The notes beneath the pieces are model-generated. The model was given only the letters and a program-made list of their open reading frames with translations. It was not told where the DNA came from and did no database searches. Source: Hevea brasiliensis (lineage: Eukaryota; Streptophyta; Magnoliopsida; Malpighiales; Euphorbiaceae). From it: a stretch of DNA of 64,000 nucleotides. The stretch's first letter is position 1, and every line of letters begins with the position of its first letter. Below are positions 59,665-64,000 of the stretch, piece by piece. The DNA lies in the NCBI RefSeq assembly GCF_030052815.1, contig NC_079497.1, forward strand, positions 15,700,258-15,764,257, read 5' to 3'. Position numbers and translations under genes: made by a program.

Positions 59665-60003
59665 TGTGCAAATCCACTCGTACTAAAAGCACTAGCATGT
59701 CATGAAGCATCACAATTAGCAATAGACAAATGCTATAACAAAATAATAGTGGAAGATGATTCTCTTGCCACTATTATGGCCCTATAAGAAGCTTCAACCT
59801 CCAACCAAATCCAAGGAATAGTTGAGGATATTTTACACTTAGCTAGCACACTCCATGAATGTAATTTCCACTTTTTAAGGAGAAGTGTTGATACTCTGAC
59901 TTATTCTTTAGCCATTAGCACTCTCAGGAATTCTTCTTTTATCTGTAATCCTAGGGAACAAGTTCTCCTTATAACTTTTTTGCTTCCGATGGATAGCCTC
60001 TAA
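59665..60003 (+). pseudogene. LINE-type RNase H (RVT_3) remnant
   Basis: Frame with ALACHEASQLAIDKC, then IIVEDDS, a stop at 59785-59787, and IVEDILHLASTLHECNFHFLRR followed by SVDTLTYSLA, ending at 60001-60003. This is the pattern of plant RNase H-like domains at the end of non-LTR pol (E in the EA helix, D in VE.D). The first catalytic Asp region is missing, so only the C-terminal two thirds remain. Confidence 0.72.
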
Positions 60004-60018
60004 TGAATCTTCTTTTTG

Positions 60019-60021
<3 letters not shown>

Positions 60022-60055
<34 letters not shown>
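60022..60055. repeat. (TA)n microsatellite
   Basis: About 17 TA units followed by T-rich sequence to 60250. Confidence 0.95.
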
Positions 60056-60059
<4 letters not shown>

Positions 60060-60350
60060 TTTATTTTTTTTATTTTTTTATTTATTTATCATGTCCTTAG
60101 CTATGAATTTAATAAATTAATCATTATCATTAGTTTTGTTTTTTTTTTTTCATTTTACTCTCTCTGTATATATATTACCTTAAATAAATAAATCCACCTC
60201 ATTTTCATATATCAATCTTTAAATTACATTTTTTTTTTTTGCATTGCATAGATAGATTTACCAAAATTACTAAATTAGGGTAAATATTTTTTTTTTTTAC
60301 CTTTGCTAATCTCTCTTTCCATTTTCTCTCCACTGCAACCTTTCATCTAT

Positions 60351-60571
60351 CTTTATTGAATGCTTATTAAAGTTTTGCTCTTCTTTTCTCTATCAGAGGT
60401 TAGGATTCTTGATATTTAGAGATCAACATGAGAAGGATTTTTTTTTTCTTTTAGACATAGGCTTTATTGAATGCTTATTAAAGTTTTGCTCTTCTTTTCT
60501 CTATCAGAGGTTAGGATTCTTGATATTTAGAGATCAACATGAGAAGGATTTTTTTTTCTTTTAGACATAGG
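60351..60571 (+). repeat. 111 bp direct tandem duplication
   Basis: 60351-60461 and 60462-60571 are identical except for one T in a T-run. The near identity shows a recent event or an assembly artefact. Confidence 0.92.
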
Positions 60572-61231
60572 CGTGCATGTGGTAATTGATGCTAACTTTG
60601 GCATGTGTACTTTCTCCTCTTATGTGGCATTTGATGTTTTGGCATTTGCACTTTCTCCTTTCAAAAAACCATCTATTCTCCTTTTATTATTGATATAAAT
60701 TTTGCTTTTCAAAGAAAATTACATATTTTTTTGCCTTTTTTTCTGTTGTGTTCATACAATTAGTCCTAAGGTGCCTAATGATACAAATGGAAGACAAAAG
60801 GTTTTAGTGTAAACTAAATATGCTATTGTTTGAACTATTTCTAAATTTCATTTTCGTTAACCGAAACCGTAATTGAACCCGAAGTGATAACTTCGGTTGA
60901 GCATATTCCCTTCAACCGATCAACCCAAACCATGCCTCGAACCTATTGTCACATTTTTTGATCCTTGGCTTCAAGGGAACAAAATCATCCTCATGCCACA
61001 AGTCATAATGGAAAAAAGGTTAGTTGGAACCTTGTGTGCCCACACTAAATTTTCAATTTGTTTCGTGAATTCAAATCTTTTTCTTGGCAAAAAAATATGC
61101 ATTTTGAAAAGAGGATGCAATCATCATTGTTAACATTCTAACAAACATTAATTCAATTCAGATAAACCTCAAATGATCATCAAAATTTATTCATTATTTC
61201 TATCCCAAATTCCTCTGGCTATATCCATATG
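60572..61231. other. Intergenic sequence downstream of the reductase
   Basis: No gene seen. 60855-60940 has AACCGAAACC- and CGGTTGAGCAT-type words resembling the MITE family and may be a decayed fragment of one. Confidence 0.45.
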
Positions 61232-61237
61232 CTTATT
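61232..61237 (-). terminator. Possible poly(A) signal of the reductase
   Basis: Minus strand AATAAG, about 106 bases after the stop codon. Plant signals are loose, so this is only a candidate. Confidence 0.35.
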
Positions 61238-61342
61238 GAGTGCGGTCTCAATCTCAAATTGAAAGCACACATATATGACATTTGAGTATACGAGATAGAA
61301 GAAGCCAAAAAAGAAAATCTAATCATTGAAACATCTGTATGC

Positions 61343-63264
61343 TCACAATTCACCATCCCAAAGTTCTTCCACTGTCCTGTAAACGCCGTAAGTCTCATCT
61401 ACAAATCCACTGCCTCTTATTAGCCTCATCTGCATGATTAAAACAATCGCGTCAATCATCTAAGGTAGAAATGAATTAATTTCACCACAAAAACCTGAAA
61501 CCTCTGAAAGATTCCAACAATTTATCTAGTGGTTTCATGAAACAATGGAACTTGCTGACAGTTCAGAGAGAACCACCAATACTCGCCTGCTCAATTTCAG
61601 TAAACTTGGCAAACAAATCTTCAGGAATAGACCAGTCAAAAACATCGAAGTTTTCCTTGATTCTTGCCTCATTCGTGCTCTTAGGCAATACACTCTGACC
61701 CATTTGAAGTCCCCAACGCAAAGCAACTTGTGCCGGGGTCTTGCCTAATTTCTCAGCAACTGTAGTGAGAATAGGATTCTTGAGAACCTGAGTCTTGACA
61801 GTTCCTGTTCCTGGGGAACCTAGTGGCGAATACCCCTGAAGAAAAAAACACAACAATTCTTATTTGGACGATCACTCAATTGGGGGTTAAGGCATAGGCA
61901 CATGCGCGCGCACATATATTTTCCATCTTTCTGAAAGCGGTTGGCAGAACTCATCTTATTTCATTCACAATAAATCTACCAGGAGCCACTTTACTCAACA
62001 GAAGTAACTCAAGCATGTAAAGTAAAAATAAACCACCTCTGTTTTGAATACTCACAGTTAAATGAATTCCCTTGGATTTACAATATTCATGAAGCTTTGG
62101 CTGCTGCCATACAGGGTGAATCTCCACTTGGTTAACAGCAGGAGTAACACGAGCAACAGCTAGCAGATCTTCAAGCTTCTTTGTAGAGAAATTACTAACT
62201 CCAATAGCTCGAGCCCTGCCAGAATCAAACAACGCTTCCATCGCTCGCCATGTGCTGGCTATATCAGGGTGTGTAAGGTTCTCGGGCTTAAAACCAACCG
62301 AACCTTTCTTCATGCTGGCTGGCCAGTGAATCTTATAATAATAAAAAACAAAACGAAACAAAACTTTTGGTAACTATAAATGTTATGAAAAACAAAAACA
62401 GAATGCTTGTATGACTCTCAAATTTCCCATTTCTTGGAATTTCAACCTGACAACAAATCCATACCAAGAAAAATAATTCAAACTTCAAAGGTTGAAAAAT
62501 GAGTACTGTTAGCAAGGGCGTATCAAGCAAAATATATGGCATGATTGCGATGAACATACCAGATACAGATCTACATAATCAAGTTGCAAGTCCTGCAGAG
62601 TTCTATTTAGTGCCACGAGTACATCTTCTGGTGCGTGCTCAGTACACCTGCAGATCATTATAAACTACGTTAATAATACGCAGTTGATTCAAATCTACCA
62701 TTTAACGCCTACAAATAAATTACCATTAAATATTTGAAATTCTTTTTACGGATGATCCTAACTTCAGAGTTAATATGAAGGATTAGAACAGAACACCTAA
62801 CACCTACCAGAGTTTGGAGGTAATCCATAACTCCTCACGCTTCACAACGCCATCATCAAACAGCTTCTTCAATGCCGAACCAACCTGCAGAAACCAGAAC
62901 ACATTTCTTAAGAGAAATAAACAATAAATCAAGCATAGCAGATAGAAATATGGATCAGAAGAATAATCACCTCCTTCTCATTGCCATAAACTCTAGCACA
63001 ATCTATGTGTCTATATCCAACCTGCATCCACAGACCACTGTAAGCATACTAATACCCAAACCCGAATTCTTATACCAATTATGGCCAAAAATATATATAT
63101 ATATATATCGAAAGCAATTAGCAAAGGCTGTGCGCCGCTAATACCTTAACGGCAGCAGTAACAGCATCACCAACAACACCAGGGGAAGACTGCCAAGTAC
63201 CCAGCCCAACAGAAGGGATTTTGGCTCCGGTGTTCAACTGAAAGAAACGAATTGCATTGGCCAT
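61343..63264 (-). CDS. NADPH-dependent aldo-keto reductase, AKR4C-like (7 exons, 315 aa)
   Basis: Reduces aldehydes and ketones with NADPH; plant AKR4C enzymes detoxify reactive carbonyls and are often stress-induced. Exons: 63264-63145, 63021-62971, 62884-62808, 62647-62560, 62331-62056, 61835-61587, 61429-61343; the reading frame is continuous at every joint and gives 315 residues, the usual family length. N-terminus [20 protein letters not shown] with GLGTWQ; catalytic tetrad Asp47, Tyr52, Lys81 and His114 (IHWP), all present; [19 protein letters not shown]; cofactor-binding [13 protein letters not shown] (Lys256, Ser257, Arg262); C-terminus EELWDGEL. No clear transit peptide, so a cytosolic form is likely though some relatives are chloroplastic. 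Five introns are GT-AG; the last needs a GC donor. No lesion seen. The exact substrate cannot be told; other AKR4 branches are less likely. Confidence 0.95.
61430..61586 (-). other. GC-AG intron (intron 6) of the reductase
   Basis: Donor CAG|GCGAGT, acceptor TGCAG|ATG. Joining here gives FTEIEQ-MRLIRG, matching the EIEQARLIRG-type block of the family. Using the GT four bases on would shift the frame. Confidence 0.8.
63092..63110. repeat. (TA)n microsatellite in reductase intron 1
   Basis: About nine TA units within intron 1 (63144-63022). Confidence 0.9.
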
Positions 63265-63325
63265 TTCTTTCGAAAACAAACACTTTCCAAATCAAGATTT
63301 GAGAGAAAATAAGCAATGAGTGATG

Positions 63326-63333
63326 TATTTATA
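63326..63333 (-). promoter_or_regulatory. TATA box of the reductase gene
   Basis: Minus strand TATAAATA, 62 bases upstream of the start codon, implying a short 5' UTR of roughly 30 bases starting near 63295. Confidence 0.65.
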
Positions 63334-63339
63334 GCACGA

Positions 63340-64000
63340 AATGCCGAGGGCAAAGCAAAGGATCTTTAAAATTCTAAAATACATGCACTGGCCAGACTCT
63401 TTTGGGTGGGGTGAGTTCTCTCGTGAACCATCTTGGAAGTGCGACAATTGCTGACCTATCCTCCCACGTATGCATCCTTTGACTGGTCAATATTTTTTGA
63501 GTTCTGCAAGACATGATTGGTTGATAAATTTTACTTTCTATTGAGTTGGCCCTGTAACAAATGTACACGTATACAACTCCGCTCGCATCAGTTGCAGATC
63601 ACCGTTCACTTTTGCTGTTCATTGATTTCTTCTGGACCCTTCTTAACTCTTGCGTCCGGCATGACGTGGCTTTGTATTTTTTAAATTTAAATTAAAAAAA
63701 AAGAATTACCAGCATTTATTACTTATAAATGGTCTTTACAAATTTCAAATTCTCTACTGTCCTTGATGGAGAAGTATTATATATACTCCTCCTTTCGGAA
63801 TAAAAAAAATTAATTTTTTTTTTAATTTAAAAAAAATTAAGTATTTAGAAAAATAATGCTTGTGCACAAATATATTAAATAATATTTAGTGTCTATTTGA
63901 CAAAATATATTGAATAACATTTAGTGTCTCTTGATATTGAGGTAAAATTATTTTTTTAAATAAAATATCATTTTAAATTCTGTTAAAAAAAGTTTTAAAA
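63340..64000 (-). promoter_or_regulatory. Upstream region of the reductase
   Basis: No gene or clear transposon. CCACGTCA (63669-63662, minus strand), a bZIP-type ACGT element of the G-box/C-box hybrid kind, lies about 330 bases before the TATA box. A second ACGT core is near 63465. From 63690 the sequence is very AT-rich, with two copies of 'atttagtgtct' (63883 and 63918), as if it enters another repeat. Confidence 0.4.

Noticed and set aside
60003..60191. ORF with an Ile/Tyr repeat
   Set aside because: Translation of a (TA)n microsatellite.
61545..61748. Plus-strand ORF of 67 codons and minus-strand 61535-61726
   Set aside because: Overlap exon 6 of the reductase in other frames.
61951..62361. 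136 codon ORF with its own start (MFRFVFYY...) as a separate gene
   Set aside because: It is exon 5 of the reductase read through both flanking introns; splice sites at 62331 and 62056 fit the family.

Overview
This is nuclear DNA of a flowering plant, almost certainly a eudicot, and it is mostly a stack of nested LTR retrotransposons followed by one intact host gene. The evidence is spliceosomal introns, plant-type Ty1/copia and Ty3/gypsy (chromovirus, Tat/Ogre-like, Athila-like) elements primed by initiator-Met tRNA, a hAT-type MITE and a plant AKR4C-type aldo-keto reductase. Species cannot be settled from the window; a woody eudicot such as a Euphorbiaceae member is a guess. I see no bacterial genes, CRISPR arrays, rRNA or tRNA genes.

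Layout. Bases 1-1352 and 42395 to about 48620 are the 3' part of an old Tat/Ogre-like element: end of pol, repeat-rich 3' UTR, polypurine tract and LTR. A Ty1/copia element on the minus strand (1353-42389, target duplication ATACA) sits in its 3' UTR. Two members of one Ty3/gypsy chromovirus family entered the copia element: A (5153-16250, minus, duplication AGACA) between its integrase and reverse transcriptase, and B (22107-42133, plus, duplication ACAAT) inside its 5' LTR. A third, diverged and pol-less element C (26503-35156, duplication CCTAA) lies in the gag of B. The chain Ogre > copia > B > C is four levels deep and each junction can be placed to the base. A related solo LTR, E (43051-46678, duplication GGAGG), lies inside the Ogre-like LTR.

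Bases 49286-58678 hold a decayed Athila-like element (about 1.5 kb 5' LTR, PBS, gag remnant, acidic ORF, post-pol motif, truncated 3' LTR); its 5' LTR is split by solo LTR D (50004-53119). Next come a 556 bp hAT-type MITE (58967-59522), a LINE-type RNase H remnant (59665-60003) and AT-rich spacer.

The only intact host gene is the aldo-keto reductase at 61343-63264 on the minus strand: seven exons, 315 codons, complete D-Y-K-H catalytic tetrad, a TATA box upstream, and a probable GC-AG last intron.

No new multi-gene system was found. The most interesting signals are a short GT-AG intron inside the integrase of the chromovirus family (present in A and B, each copy also carrying other lesions), a hairpin beside the polypurine tract kept even in pol-less element C, four extra LTR-end bases retained in C, and the GC-AG intron of the reductase. 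All retroelement reading frames here are broken, so none of these copies looks autonomous.
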